Part shown: positions 16,176 to 30,530 of the stretch, piece by piece
Numbering within the stretch: the first letter of the stretch is position 1
How the letters are laid out: each line of letters starts with the position of its first letter
Assembly: GCF_014648075.1 (NCBI RefSeq)
Contig: NZ_BMQK01000008.1
Span: forward strand, 1 to 64,000
Direction of reading: 5' to 3'
Length of the DNA: 64,000 bases
From: Streptomyces ruber
GTDB taxonomy: Bacteria > Actinomycetota > Actinomycetes > Streptomycetales > Streptomycetaceae
Made by a program: the position numbers and the translations under genes
Notes under the pieces: generated by a model
Seen by the model: the letters and a program-made list of their open reading frames with translations, nothing else
Told to the model about the DNA's origin: nothing
Databases searched by the model: none

Positions 16176-17714
16176 ATGGGACGCAACACACGAAAACGCC
16201 GTTCGCCGCTGGCCGTCCGCGCCGTGGCCGCCTCCGCGGCTCTGGCCGTCGCGGGGGGCGGGCTGGTCTGGGCGAACTTCTACGCCTCGGCGGGCGAGCC
16301 GCACGCGGACCGGGCCGGCACCCGCGCCGCCGCCGCGGCCCAGGTCGCGACGATCGACTGCCCGGACGTCGGCCAGCAGCTCCGCGACGTGCCGGACGGC
16401 GCGCGGGCGGGCGTCGACAAGGAGCTGGCGCTGCTCGACGAGCAGATCACCGAGGCCTACGCGCGTCTCGCGTCCACCCGGGACGCGCAGGCCGGTGACG
16501 CCGGCTATGTGCAGAACGCCATTCTCGGCCCGCTGCGGTCCAAGCGGACGGCGACCATCGACCGCATCGCGATCAACATCAAGCGTGTCGGCGGTGCCGC
16601 GCCGGGCGGGATCGACCGGCTCGCCGGCTGCGCCGGGAAGACGGTCGGCCAGCCGGACGCCGACGAGAGCCAGGGCGACGGCCAGGACCAGGGGCAGGAC
16701 CAGGGGCAGGACGACGGCCAGAACGGTGACGGCCAGGACGGCGGTCAGGACACCGGTCAGGACGGCGGTCAGGGTCAGGCCGGGGACAACGGCAACGGCG
16801 CCGCGGGCCCGTTCGCCGACGACTTCGCCGACATCACCACCGTCCAGCCGAACGTCCGCAAGACACGCACCAGGCGCGGCGGTTCGTCGGGCACGTTCAC
16901 CTCGGTGTGCGGTGTCAACGAGAACAAGCTGTTCAACACGGACAACCTGATCGTGGCGCCCGGTGTCGACAACGGCGCCCACCACACCCACGACTACGTG
17001 GGCAACCAGGGCAACGACGCCTTCGCCAGCGACGACGACCTGGCGAACGCGGACACCACGTGCCAGAACCAGGGCGACCGGTCGACGTACTACTGGCCGG
17101 TCATCCGCGTCCAGGACGGCACCGCCGAGTTCGACGCGAACGAGCAGGGCGGCGGTGCCGAGGGCAACGTCGGCCGGATCGTGCAGGCCGAGAGCGCCGA
17201 GATCAAGTTCGTCGGCAACCCGCGCAGCAAGGTCGTCGCGATGCCCAGGTTCCTGCGCATCATCACCGGTGACGCCAAGGCCTTCACCAACGGCACCGCG
17301 AACGCCAACTCCGGCTGGACCTGCACCGGGTTCACGGACCGCGTGCTGACGGACAAGTACCCGCTGTGCCCCGACGGCAGCAAGGTCGTGCGGACCTTCG
17401 ACTTCCAGAGCTGCTGGGACGGCCAGAACATCGACAGCGCCAACCACCGCGACCACGTGGCCTTCGCGGACCCGGACACGGGCGCCTGCCCGCAGGGGTT
17501 CCAGGCCATCCCGCAGCTGACGATGAACCTGGTCTACGACGTGCCGCGGCCGACGATCGAGAACGGCCAGGTGCGGCAGCCGTTCGCGGTCGACGGGTTC
17601 CCCGAGCAGCTGCACAAGCCGATCACCGACCACGACGACTTCATCAACGTCTTCGACGAGGACCTGATGAACCAGATGGTTAAGTGCATCAACAGCGGCA
17701 GGAAGTGCACCTGA
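16176..17714 (+). CDS. Secreted DUF1996-domain protein
   Basis: The 512-residue protein starts at ATG 16176 (AGAGGAG upstream). A basic n-region (RNTRKRRSPLAVR) and hydrophobic helix at 14-34 (AVAASAALAVAGGGLVWA) form a signal peptide or anchor. Residues ~45-165 are helical. A low-complexity linker of Gln-Gly-Asp repeats (QGDGQDQGQDQGQDDGQ) spans about 167-210. The C-terminal DUF1996 domain contains HHTHDYVGNQGNDAFASDD near 268 and several conserved Cys, and ends in a Cys-bearing tail. DUF1996 occurs in extracellular fungal and actinobacterial proteins of unknown activity. A terminator follows. Confidence 0.88.
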   Translation: MGRNTRKRRSPLAVRAVAASAALAVAGGGLVWANFYASAGEPHADRAGTRAAAAAQVATIDCPDVGQQLRDVPDGARAGVDKELALLDEQITEAYARLASTRDAQAGDAGYVQNAILGPLRSKRTATIDRIAINIKRVGGAAPGGIDRLAGCAGKTVGQPDADESQGDGQDQGQDQGQDDGQNGDGQDGGQDTGQDGGQGQAGDNGNGAAGPFADDFADITTVQPNVRKTRTRRGGSSGTFTSVCGVNENKLFNTDNLIVAPGVDNGAHHTHDYVGNQGNDAFASDDDLANADTTCQNQGDRSTYYWPVIRVQDGTAEFDANEQGGGAEGNVGRIVQAESAEIKFVGNPRSKVVAMPRFLRIITGDAKAFTNGTANANSGWTCTGFTDRVLTDKYPLCPDGSKVVRTFDFQSCWDGQNIDSANHRDHVAFADPDTGACPQGFQAIPQLTMNLVYDVPRPTIENGQVRQPFAVDGFPEQLHKPITDHDDFINVFDEDLMNQMVKCINSGRKCT

Positions 17715-17743
17715 CGCGGACGGTCGCGGGAGGTCGTAGGGGG

Positions 17744-17783
17744 CCGAGGGGCGGCGGCGGGAGTTCCCGCCGCCGCCCCTCGG
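17744..17783 (+). terminator. Strong GC-rich hairpin terminator
   Basis: An inverted repeat of at least 18 bp (17744-17761 and 17766-17783; arms CCGAGGGGCGGCGGCGGG and its complement) closes on an AGTT loop. It lies between the convergent DUF1996 and lipoprotein genes and can serve both. Confidence 0.85.
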
Positions 17784-17791
17784 TGTCTCCC

Positions 17792-18196
17792 TCAGCGGTG
17801 GCCGGCGTGCGCGGCCCCCTCCTCCATGGTTCCGCCGAGCCGGCCGTGCAGCGCCGTGACCACCTCGGTCCCGCCGACGGCGACCCACTTGCGGCCGACG
17901 AGGTAGTGGCCGCCGTAGTCCTTGGCCGCGTTCAGCCACTCGCGCTGCCCCCGGTCGGTGGCGAAGGTCGCCAGCACGAACTTCCCGTCGGTGTTCTCGC
18001 AGAGCGCCTGGCGGATCTCGTCCGCGTCCGTCTGCATGTCCGGCTCGCAGCCGGCCTCGCCCGCCAGCTGCTCCAGACTGCCCGTCACCGTCCGGGGCTC
18101 CCCCGCTCCCCCGTCGTCCGCACCGCAGCCGGTCAGCGCCAGCAGGGCGGCGACCGCGCCGGCCGTCACCGCCGGGGTCCCGCGCGTCAACCTCAT
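17792..18196 (-). CDS. Small putative lipoprotein
   Basis: The 134-residue protein starts at ATG 18196, chosen because GGAGGTGGG lies 6-14 nt upstream. The signal ends in a lipobox: TAGAVAALLALTGCGADDG, with Cys as the predicted lipidated residue. The mature part has two more Cys (EAGCEPDMQTD and RQALCENTDG) and a C-terminal region (WLNAAKDYGGHYLVGRKWVA) resembling small secreted substrate- or inhibitor-like domains. It ends in HAGHR. Function unknown; extracytoplasmic location is inferred. It is divergent from the TetR gene. Confidence 0.82.
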   Translation of the reverse strand: MRLTRGTPAVTAGAVAALLALTGCGADDGGAGEPRTVTGSLEQLAGEAGCEPDMQTDADEIRQALCENTDGKFVLATFATDRGQREWLNAAKDYGGHYLVGRKWVAVGGTEVVTALHGRLGGTMEEGAAHAGHR

Positions 18197-18365
18197 CCGT
18201 ACCCACCTCCGGGTCTCCTCGGCGACGTGGACTCGCCGTGCCGTCCGCCTTCGATACGGCTCCCGTGCGCTTCGCACTCAACGGGCGGGGCGTCGCCGGC
18301 TGAGCCCGCCGCGCCCACAGCGCCCACAGGGGTGAGGAAGTCGTGCTCGAAATGTGAACGGAATT

Positions 18366-18398
18366 GATCGATCCGACCGCTGGCGGCCGGAATCGATC
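18366..18398. promoter_or_regulatory. Inverted repeat upstream of the TetR gene (likely operator)
   Basis: GATCGATCCG (18366-18375) faces CGGAATCGATC (18388-18398), complementary apart from one inserted base, ending 14 bp before the TetR start. The size and location fit autoregulation, possibly also control of the divergent lipoprotein gene. Confidence 0.5.
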
Positions 18399-18412
18399 GG
18401 TAAAGTGTCCGT

Positions 18413-19114
18413 ATGACCACCGGTGTTCGCCGCAGAATGGGTGTCGAGGAGCGGCGGCGGCAGCTGATCGGCGTCGCCCTTGAACTGTTCAGCCAGCGCT
18501 CGCCCGACCAGGTGTCGATCGACGAGATAGCCGCGGCCGCGGGCATCTCGCGGCCGCTGGTCTACCACTACTTCCCCGGCAAACTCAGCCTGTACGAGGC
18601 CGCGTTGAAGCGTGCCTCGGACGACCTGGCGGAGCGGTTCGTGGAGCCGCGGGAGGGCCCGCTGGGCGAGCGGCTGCTGCGGGTGATGCACCGCTTCTTC
18701 GACTTCGTCGACGAGCACGGCCCGGGTTTCTCGGCGTTGATGCGCGGCGGCCCGGCGGCCGGTTCCTCGCGGGCCAACGCGCTCATCGACGGGGTGCGGC
18801 AGGCCGCGTACGTACAGATCGTCGGGCATCTGGAGGTCGAGAGGCCGTCCGCCCGGCTGGAGCTGGTCATCCGCTCCTGGATCTCGCTCGCCGAGTCGAC
18901 GGCGCTGCTCTGGCTGGACGGCCGCCGCGTCCCGCGCCGGGAGCTGGAGGTACAGCTCGTGCACGACTTCGGGGCGCTGGCGGCGGTGGCCGCGGCGTAC
19001 GACGACGAGATGGGGGCGCTGGTGCGCCGCCTCGTCGAGGACGAGCCGGCCGACGGTCCGTTCGCCGAACTGGCGGGGCGCCTGCTCACCCTGGCCTCCC
19101 CGCCCGCCGCCTGA
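18413..19114 (+). CDS. TetR-family transcriptional regulator
   Basis: The 233-residue protein starts MTTGVRRRMGVEERRRQLIG. The helix-turn-helix lies at about residues 30-58 (VSIDEIAAAAGISRPLVYHY followed by FPGK). The C-terminal ligand-binding half is helical with the block LELVIRSWISLAESTALLWL. No effector can be inferred. The inverted repeat immediately upstream suggests self-repression. Confidence 0.92.
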   Translation: MTTGVRRRMGVEERRRQLIGVALELFSQRSPDQVSIDEIAAAAGISRPLVYHYFPGKLSLYEAALKRASDDLAERFVEPREGPLGERLLRVMHRFFDFVDEHGPGFSALMRGGPAAGSSRANALIDGVRQAAYVQIVGHLEVERPSARLELVIRSWISLAESTALLWLDGRRVPRRELEVQLVHDFGALAAVAAAYDDEMGALVRRLVEDEPADGPFAELAGRLLTLASPPAA

Positions 19115-19176
19115 CACCCGACGCCGTCCGGTCGCTCGACCTGCTCGGTCCGCTCGATCGGCCCGGTCCGCTCGGT

Positions 19177-19533
19177 CTACTCCTCGAACTTCCGGTACGA
19201 GGCGTCCAGGTCCCGTACCTCGGCCGACGCGTGCAGCATCAGCCCGTCCGCCGGCTTCACATGGGTGCGCAGCAGCTCCAGCACCCCCTCGGTCAGCTTG
19301 GCCTTGGTCTCCTCGGTCCGCCCCGCCAGCAGCCCCAGCGTCACGTGCACGACGGCGTGCCCGTCCGCGTCGCCGCCCACGGTGGTGTCCTCGGTCGGCC
19401 GGAACTGCGTCTTGCACGCCTCGAGCCGTGCGGCCGCCGTCTCCACCACCTCCGCGTGCAGCGCCTCGGCGAAGGCACGGCGGTCGAAGGTGTCGGCCAG
19501 CGCGGCGGAGTAGTCGACGGTGATCTGCGGCAT
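19177..19533 (-). CDS. 5-carboxymethyl-2-hydroxymuconate isomerase-like (tautomerase superfamily) protein
   Basis: The 118-residue protein begins MPQITVDYSAALADTFDRRA; AGGAG stands 6 nt before ATG 19533. The N-terminal Pro2, exposed after Met removal, is the catalytic base of the tautomerase superfamily, and the rest (VVHVTLGLLAGRTEETKAKL, then EVRDLDASYRKF) matches the HpcD/CHMI type. Other homoprotocatechuate genes are absent nearby, so the physiological substrate is open. Confidence 0.82.
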   Translation of the reverse strand: MPQITVDYSAALADTFDRRAFAEALHAEVVETAAARLEACKTQFRPTEDTTVGGDADGHAVVHVTLGLLAGRTEETKAKLTEGVLELLRTHVKPADGLMLHASAEVRDLDASYRKFEE

Positions 19534-19600
19534 GGGGACTCCTGTTCGGACACGGCCACCTGGTGTCCCCGGAGCGGGTGTCCGGGGCGGTGATCTCACC

Positions 19601-21241
19601 CTAGTCCGTGAGCCGCAGCGCCAGCAGCGCGATGTCGTCCTCCCGGTCCCGGCCGAAGCGGTCCAGCAGCGAGTCGCAGAGCCCGGCCGTGCCGAGCGGG
19701 GCGTCCTCGGCGGAGACGCGGAGCTGCTCCATGGACACGGCGAGGTCCGTGCCCCGGGTCTCTATGAGGCCGTCGGTGACCATGAGGAGCCGATCGGCGG
19801 GCTCCAGCACGATCTCCGTCGGCACCGGCCGCTCCAGTCCCAGACCGAGCAGCGGCCCGGCCGCCGGCACGTACGCGGCGCCGACCCCGTCCCGCACGAC
19901 CAGCGGCGGTATGTGGCCCGCGTTGGCGATCCGGGTGCGCCCGGTGACCGGGTCGACGAGGGCCAGGCAGAGGGTGGTGGTGATCTCGGGATGGTAGTGC
20001 TGGAGCATCCGGTCGAGCCGCCGGGCGAGCGCGCCCGGGTCGGGCTCCTCGACGCAGTAGGCGCGCAGCGCATGCCGGATCTCCACCATCACGGTGGCCG
20101 CGTCCAGCGAGTGCCCCACGACGTCCCCGACCGCGGTGAGGACGCCCGCGCCGGTACGCAGGGCCGCGTAGAAGTCACCGCCGATCTCGGTCTCGCGGGA
20201 GGCCGGCTCGTACCGTACGACGACGTCGACGCCCGGCAGTTCGGGCAGCCGTTTCGGCAGGAAGCTGTGCTGGAGGGTGAGCGCGACGCGCCGTTCCGCC
20301 TGGTACATGAGCAGCGGCTGCGCGGCGAACGCGGTGGCCTGGGCGAGCCGGGCGACCAGGGCCGCCGTGCCGGGCGCCCGGTCCCCGTACCGGGGCTTGG
20401 GCACGGTCAGGCAGACGGCCGCCCTGGCGTCGCGGGTGCGCGTGACCACCATGCGCACGTCCTCCGTCGCGCGGAGGTGGAAGATCCCCGGCGGCCACAG
20501 CGGCGCGGGCACGACGGTGTCGAGCACCGAGTCCTCGGCCGCCGTCACGGTCACCCGCCGGACCAGCCGGGCCACGGCCTCGCGCGCGACGGCGTCCGGC
20601 TGCCGTTCGGCCTTCCGCCCGCTGTGGGCACCGCAGTACACCGCACCGCCCTCGCCGACGACGAACACGGCGGCCGGGCCGCCGGTGAGCCGGGCGGTGC
20701 CCTCGGCGGCGGCCCGGGCGAGCGCGCTCGGGCTGTGCGCGGTCTGCACGGGGACGATCGTCTCGGACAGCAGCGTCAGGTCCTGTGCGCGGTTCTCGGC
20801 GCCGCTGCGCATCCGGGCGCCGCGCACGGCGGCCCGCACCACGGCCTGGATCTCCTCGGGTTCGGCCGGCACGGTCAGATACGCCTCGCCGCCCGCGTCG
20901 AGCCCCCGGCAGCGGTCGCTGGGCGCCACGGAGGCGGCCGAGAAGTGGACGACGGGCAGGCTCGCCATGAGCGGCAGCGCCTTCAGCCTGCGGCACAGCT
21001 CGAAGCCGCTCATGTCGGGCAGCCCGACGTCGACGAGGGCGACGTCGGGCAGGGCGCCCGCGCGCAGCCTCACGTCGAGTTCGGAGAGCGCCTCACCGGC
21101 GGTGGCGACGGGCACCACGCGGTGACCCGCCCGGCGCAGCACGGCGCCCAACGCGCAGCGGCTCGCCGCCGCGTCATCGACGACGAGGATGGTGGTGTTC
21201 GTCTGGTCGGCCCGTTCGGCCCGTTCGGCCATGAAGTTCAT
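19601..21241 (-). CDS. Receiver-GAF-PP2C (SpoIIE/RsbU-type) serine phosphatase
   Basis: The 546-residue protein starts at ATG 21241 with AAGGGT nearby. It has an N-terminal response-regulator receiver (TTILVVDDAAASRCALGAVL, phosphoacceptor Asp71 in VALVDVGLPDMSG), a GAF-like middle (AAVFVVGEGGAVYCG), and a C-terminal SpoIIE phosphatase domain with the metal-binding motifs ETEIGGDFYAAL, GDVVGHSLDAATVM and NAGHIPPLVV. Such proteins dephosphorylate anti-anti-sigma factors in response to a phosphorylated or ligand signal. No partner kinase or STAS protein is adjacent. Confidence 0.92.
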   Translation of the reverse strand: MNFMAERAERADQTNTTILVVDDAAASRCALGAVLRRAGHRVVPVATAGEALSELDVRLRAGALPDVALVDVGLPDMSGFELCRRLKALPLMASLPVVHFSAASVAPSDRCRGLDAGGEAYLTVPAEPEEIQAVVRAAVRGARMRSGAENRAQDLTLLSETIVPVQTAHSPSALARAAAEGTARLTGGPAAVFVVGEGGAVYCGAHSGRKAERQPDAVAREAVARLVRRVTVTAAEDSVLDTVVPAPLWPPGIFHLRATEDVRMVVTRTRDARAAVCLTVPKPRYGDRAPGTAALVARLAQATAFAAQPLLMYQAERRVALTLQHSFLPKRLPELPGVDVVVRYEPASRETEIGGDFYAALRTGAGVLTAVGDVVGHSLDAATVMVEIRHALRAYCVEEPDPGALARRLDRMLQHYHPEITTTLCLALVDPVTGRTRIANAGHIPPLVVRDGVGAAYVPAAGPLLGLGLERPVPTEIVLEPADRLLMVTDGLIETRGTDLAVSMEQLRVSAEDAPLGTAGLCDSLLDRFGRDREDDIALLALRLTD

Positions 21242-21307
21242 ACACGGATGACCCTTGGACGAGGGTGGTGCGGGTCTCCTCGTACCCGCACCATCCACGC
21301 TAGCGTC

Positions 21308-26722
<5,415 letters not shown>

Positions 26723-26838
26723 AGGCGTGGACTCCTTGCGATGGCGGCACGTACGGGAATCACTCGCGTCCCGTGCGCCGCGGCGCGGCTCCGTTGCCGG
26801 TGCGCCGGCGTGACCGTACCGCCGGTGAAAGCCTTACA

Positions 26839-26871
26839 GCAAGAGTTGTGCAACGCCGAGTAAGAACTTGC
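26839..26871 (-). promoter_or_regulatory. Putative MalR operator upstream of the pullulanase gene
   Basis: GCAAG (26839-26843), TTGTGCAA (26846-26853) and CTTGC (26867-26871) form an imperfect palindromic cluster 117-149 bp upstream of the pullulanase start. The same GCAAG/CTTGC words recur upstream of the amylase, malE and malR. LacI-type MalR binding is inferred. Confidence 0.45.
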
Positions 26872-26928
26872 ATGAACGCCCCGGGCGCTGGTGCGCCCGG
26901 GGCGAGAGGGAAGCGAGCGGGTGCCGCC

Positions 26929-28329
26929 TCAGCAGCTGGACCTGCCCGCGTACACCGCCAGCGCCGTGTTGGCGCCGAGGGTGGCCGTGAGCTGGCCCGA
27001 GCCGTTGACCGACACGGTCGTGTCGTTCTGCACGTTGCAGTAGGTGCCGGCCGGGAGCGAGGTCTGGAAGGTGCGGTTCAGGGAGCCGGACTCGTGGTTG
27101 ATGGCCACGAAGCCCTTGTTCCCGCGGCCGAACGCGATCGCGTCGCCTCCGTTGTCCCACCAGTTGGTGACCGCCTGGCCACGGGTGGCGTTGCGGAAGC
27201 CGACCATGGACTGGATCTCCGGCCAGGCGTGCTGGCACTTCCAGCCGTTCTGCCAGCAGGCGTTCACGGTGCCGCCGTTCGGGGGGCCCGCGTCCTTGTT
27301 CGTCCACTCGTAGCCCGAGTTGATGTCGGGCGTGCCGTACGGCCAGGCGAGCATGAAGACGTTGGCCAGGGTGTAGTTGGCGCCGTCCTTGTAGTTGAGG
27401 GTGGTGCCCTCGCGCTCGGTGTCGTGGTTGTCGACGAAGACGCCCGCCTGGTTGCTCTTCAGGTAGCCCCAGCCCTCACCGTAGTTCTTGAGGTAGGCGA
27501 GGTTCTCGTTGTTGAAGACGCGCTTGAGGTCGCGCGCGTACCGGAACTCCTGCACGTCGCCGTTGCCCGTGTACTCGGCCGGCTGGACGGCCTCACCGGC
27601 GCCGTGGATGACCTCCTGCTTCCAGTACACCGACGGGTTGCTCAGCCGGGACTTGATGTTGGCGAGGTCCGCGGCGTCCATGTGCTTGGCCGCGTCGATG
27701 CGGAAGCCGTCGACACCCATCGCGAGCAGGGAGTTGAGGTAGCCGGCGATGGTCTTCCTGACGTACTCCTCGTTGGTGTCGAGGTCCGCCAGGCCGACCA
27801 GTTCGCAGTGCTGGACGTTCCAGCGGTCCTGGTAGTTGCTGCCGATCTGCGTGGTGCAGTCGTCGAAGTCGTACGCGGAGTAAAGGCCCGGGTAGTCGTA
27901 CTTGGTGTACGACGTGCCGCCGGTACCCGTGCCGTTGCCGGCCGACATGTGGTTGATGACGGCGTCGACGACGACCTTCACACCCGCGTTGTGGCAGGTG
28001 TTCACCATGTTGCGGAAGGAGGTCTCGTTGCCGAGGCGCCCGGCGATCTTGTAGCTGACCGGCTGGTACGAGGTCCACCACGCCTCGCCCTGGATGTGCT
28101 CGGCGGGCGGCGAGACCTGGACGTAGCCGTACCCGGCGGGACCGAGCCGGTTGGTGCACTCCTTGGCGACCGAGTCGAACTTCCACTCGAACAGGACGGC
28201 GGTGACATCCTTGTCGCCGGGCGGAGCGGCTTCGGCGCTGCCGCCCGTGGGGAGGGCGAGCGCGACGACCGACGCGGTGGCCGCGAGGGCGACCACGCCG
28301 GCGATGGATCTCTTGCGTCTGTGGGACAT
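26929..28329 (-). CDS. aml: Secreted alpha-amylase (GH13)
   Basis: The 466-residue enzyme starts at ATG 28329 (AGAAGGG nearby). Signal peptide: HRRKRSIAGVVALAATASVV then ALALPTGGSAEAA. The catalytic TIM barrel shows DAVINH (region I), GFRIDAAKHMD with the nucleophile near 210, the general acid Glu in QEVIHGAGEAV (~240), and FVDNHDTER (~301). It ends with an all-beta C domain (NTALAVYAGRSSC). There is no CBM20 starch-binding domain, so it is the short streptomycete form. It hydrolyses internal alpha-1,4 bonds of starch and lies between pullulanase and aglA, all on the minus strand. Confidence 0.95.
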   Translation of the reverse strand: MSHRRKRSIAGVVALAATASVVALALPTGGSAEAAPPGDKDVTAVLFEWKFDSVAKECTNRLGPAGYGYVQVSPPAEHIQGEAWWTSYQPVSYKIAGRLGNETSFRNMVNTCHNAGVKVVVDAVINHMSAGNGTGTGGTSYTKYDYPGLYSAYDFDDCTTQIGSNYQDRWNVQHCELVGLADLDTNEEYVRKTIAGYLNSLLAMGVDGFRIDAAKHMDAADLANIKSRLSNPSVYWKQEVIHGAGEAVQPAEYTGNGDVQEFRYARDLKRVFNNENLAYLKNYGEGWGYLKSNQAGVFVDNHDTEREGTTLNYKDGANYTLANVFMLAWPYGTPDINSGYEWTNKDAGPPNGGTVNACWQNGWKCQHAWPEIQSMVGFRNATRGQAVTNWWDNGGDAIAFGRGNKGFVAINHESGSLNRTFQTSLPAGTYCNVQNDTTVSVNGSGQLTATLGANTALAVYAGRSSC

Positions 28330-28379
28330 GTGGGGGCCCTTCTTTCTACTGCCATGCACATGGCAAGCGAAGGTTTTTG

Positions 28380-28404
28380 CTGCAAGGAGACTGAAAACTT
28401 GCAG
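28380..28404 (-). promoter_or_regulatory. Putative MalR operator upstream of aml
   Basis: CTGCAAG (28380-28386) and CTTGCAG (28398-28404) are perfect inverted arms separated by 11 bp, 51 bp upstream of the amylase start. This is the most symmetric member of the TGCAAG family in the window. Confidence 0.6.
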
Positions 28405-28592
28405 ACGACCAGACCGTACGAACGCGTCAACGATCGGTCAACCCTCTGGGACCCCGACCTTTCCGGGCGCCGATCCGGAACCTACTACAGCGAGTCGAGG
28501 CAGCCCTCGACCTGCTGTCCCGCCCAGGCGGACGACAGCAGGGGCCCGCCGCCCCGAACGGGCGGCGAGCCCCTGCAAACTGGCTGAAAACC

Positions 28593-30305
28593 TCAGTCCC
28601 GGGCTGTGGTCCACCACACGGTGGTGTCCGCGGGCAGCTTCGCCTCGTCGCCCGCGACGGCCACCTCACCGTTGCTGACCAGCACCCGTCCGTAGGCGGG
28701 GATGCGTACGCCCTCGCCGGTGGTGTTCGCCACACACACGAACTCGCCGCGCCGGAAGGCGAGGACACCCTCGGGCGCCTTGAGCCACTCCACCGCGTCA
28801 CCGGCGCCGAGACCGGCCTGCTCGCGGCGCACGGCCAGCGCGGTGCGGTACAGCTCCAGGGTGGAGTCCGGGTCGCCGGTCTGCGCCTCGACGCTCAGCT
28901 CGCCCCAGCCGTCGGGCTGCGGCAGCCAGGAGCCGCCGTCGCCGAAGCCGTACGACGAGCCCGTGCGCGTCCACGGGATCGGCACCCGGCAGCCGTCGCG
29001 GAACCCGTCCTGCCCCTCGCCCCGGAAGTACGCCGGGTCCTGGCGCACCTCGTCGGGCAGGTCGACCACGTCGGGCAGCCCCAGTTCCTCGCCCTGGTAG
29101 ATGTACGCGGAGCCGGGCAGCGCCAGCATCAGCAGGGTGGCCGCACGCGCCCGGCGCAGCCCGAGCTCGCGGTCGCCCGCGCTGCGGATCTGCGTGCCGA
29201 GACCGGCCTCGTTGGCGAAGCGCGTGGCGTGCCGGGTCACGTCGTGGTTGGAGAGCACCCAGGTGGCGGGGGCGCCGACCGGGCGCATCGCGTCGAGGGT
29301 GCGGTCGATCACCTCGCGCAGCTCGGGCGCGTCCCAGTGCGTGCTCAGGTACTGGAAGTTGAAGGCCTGGTGCAGCTCGTCGGGGCGCACGTAGTTCGCG
29401 GTGCGCTCGACGGTCGGGGTCCACGCCTCGGCGACGAAGATGCGGTCCGGGGGTGCCCCCTGCTCTGAGGGCTTGGGGGAATACTCGTCGAGCACCTTGC
29501 GCCACTCGCGGTAGATCTCGTGCACGCCGTCCTGGTCGAAGAACGGCATGACATCGTTGCCCAGCAGCTTGACCTGATCATGGGATCCCAGGTCGGGCAG
29601 GCCCTCGGCCTTCACCAGTCCGTGCGCCACGTCGATGCGGAACCCGTCGACGCCCATGTCCAGCCAGAACCGCAGGATCGAGCGGAACTCGTCGCCGACC
29701 GCCGGGTGCTCCCAGTTGAAGTCGGGCTGCTCGGGGGCGAAGAGGTGCAGGTACCACTCGCCGGGGGTGCCGTCCGGTTCGGTGACCCGGGTCCAGGCGG
29801 GCCCGCCGAAGATGGACTCCCAGTCGTTGGGCGGCAGCGAGCCGTCGGCGCCCTTGCCGGGGCGGAAGTGGTAGCGGTCCCGCAGCGGCGAGCCCGGCCC
29901 CTCGGCGATGGCGCGCTTGAACCATTCGTGCTGGTCGGAGGAGTGGTTCGGGACGATGTCCACGATGACGCGCAGCCCCAGCACGTGGGCGTCGCGGATC
30001 AGGGCGTCGGCGTCCAGGAGGTTGCCGAACATGGGGTCGACGGCCCGGTAGTCGGCCACGTCGTAGCCGGCGTCGGCCTGCGGCGAGGCGTAGAAGGGGC
30101 TGAGCCACACGGCGTCGACGCCGAGGTCGCGCAGGTACGGCAGCCGGGAACGTACGCCCTCCAGGTCGCCCATGCCGTCGCCGTTGCTGTCGGCGAAGCT
30201 GCGCGGATACACCTGGTAGATCACCGCTTCGCGCCACCAGTCGCGGCGGGCGGCGACGGTCGCGAGTGCGGAGGTCGGGGCCGGTTCTGCGGAATGCTGA
30301 CTCAT
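28593..30305 (-). CDS. aglA: Cytoplasmic alpha-glucosidase (GH13) AglA
   Basis: The 570-residue enzyme has no signal peptide, so it acts on imported maltose and maltodextrin. ATG 30305 has AAGGA 5 nt upstream. It begins with the oligo-1,6-glucosidase-like WWREAVIYQVYPRSFADSNG with the following GDGMGDLEG calcium loop. Catalytic motifs are GFRIDVAHGLVK (~223, nucleophile Asp), FVAEAWTP (~290, acid Glu) and VLSNHDVTRH (~353). It follows malG on the same strand (225 bp gap, with no clear terminator), consistent with the malEFG-aglA arrangement of streptomycetes. Confidence 0.95.
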   Translation of the reverse strand: MSQHSAEPAPTSALATVAARRDWWREAVIYQVYPRSFADSNGDGMGDLEGVRSRLPYLRDLGVDAVWLSPFYASPQADAGYDVADYRAVDPMFGNLLDADALIRDAHVLGLRVIVDIVPNHSSDQHEWFKRAIAEGPGSPLRDRYHFRPGKGADGSLPPNDWESIFGGPAWTRVTEPDGTPGEWYLHLFAPEQPDFNWEHPAVGDEFRSILRFWLDMGVDGFRIDVAHGLVKAEGLPDLGSHDQVKLLGNDVMPFFDQDGVHEIYREWRKVLDEYSPKPSEQGAPPDRIFVAEAWTPTVERTANYVRPDELHQAFNFQYLSTHWDAPELREVIDRTLDAMRPVGAPATWVLSNHDVTRHATRFANEAGLGTQIRSAGDRELGLRRARAATLLMLALPGSAYIYQGEELGLPDVVDLPDEVRQDPAYFRGEGQDGFRDGCRVPIPWTRTGSSYGFGDGGSWLPQPDGWGELSVEAQTGDPDSTLELYRTALAVRREQAGLGAGDAVEWLKAPEGVLAFRRGEFVCVANTTGEGVRIPAYGRVLVSNGEVAVAGDEAKLPADTTVWWTTARD

Positions 30306-30530
30306 GACGTCCTTGATGCGGTGGGGGTCCCCCGCCCCGGCGGATCCGGGAACGGGGGCGGGATTATGGTCATCGGTGTCTCGGGTCGGGGTGATGAGGC
30401 GGCCGCGGTGGCAGCGGGGTCACGAGTCCCTCGCCGCTCCGGGCGTACGAGGGCACCGCGGCCGCCACCCGCGCGACGGTGCGCGCGGGAACCCGGGCGG
30501 GGCGTCCTCCCGGAGGATCGCCCCGGGTCG

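Noticed and set aside
19177..21241. Part of an aromatic catabolism cluster because of the isomerase-like gene
   Set aside because: No homoprotocatechuate pathway genes are adjacent; the neighbour is a regulatory phosphatase.
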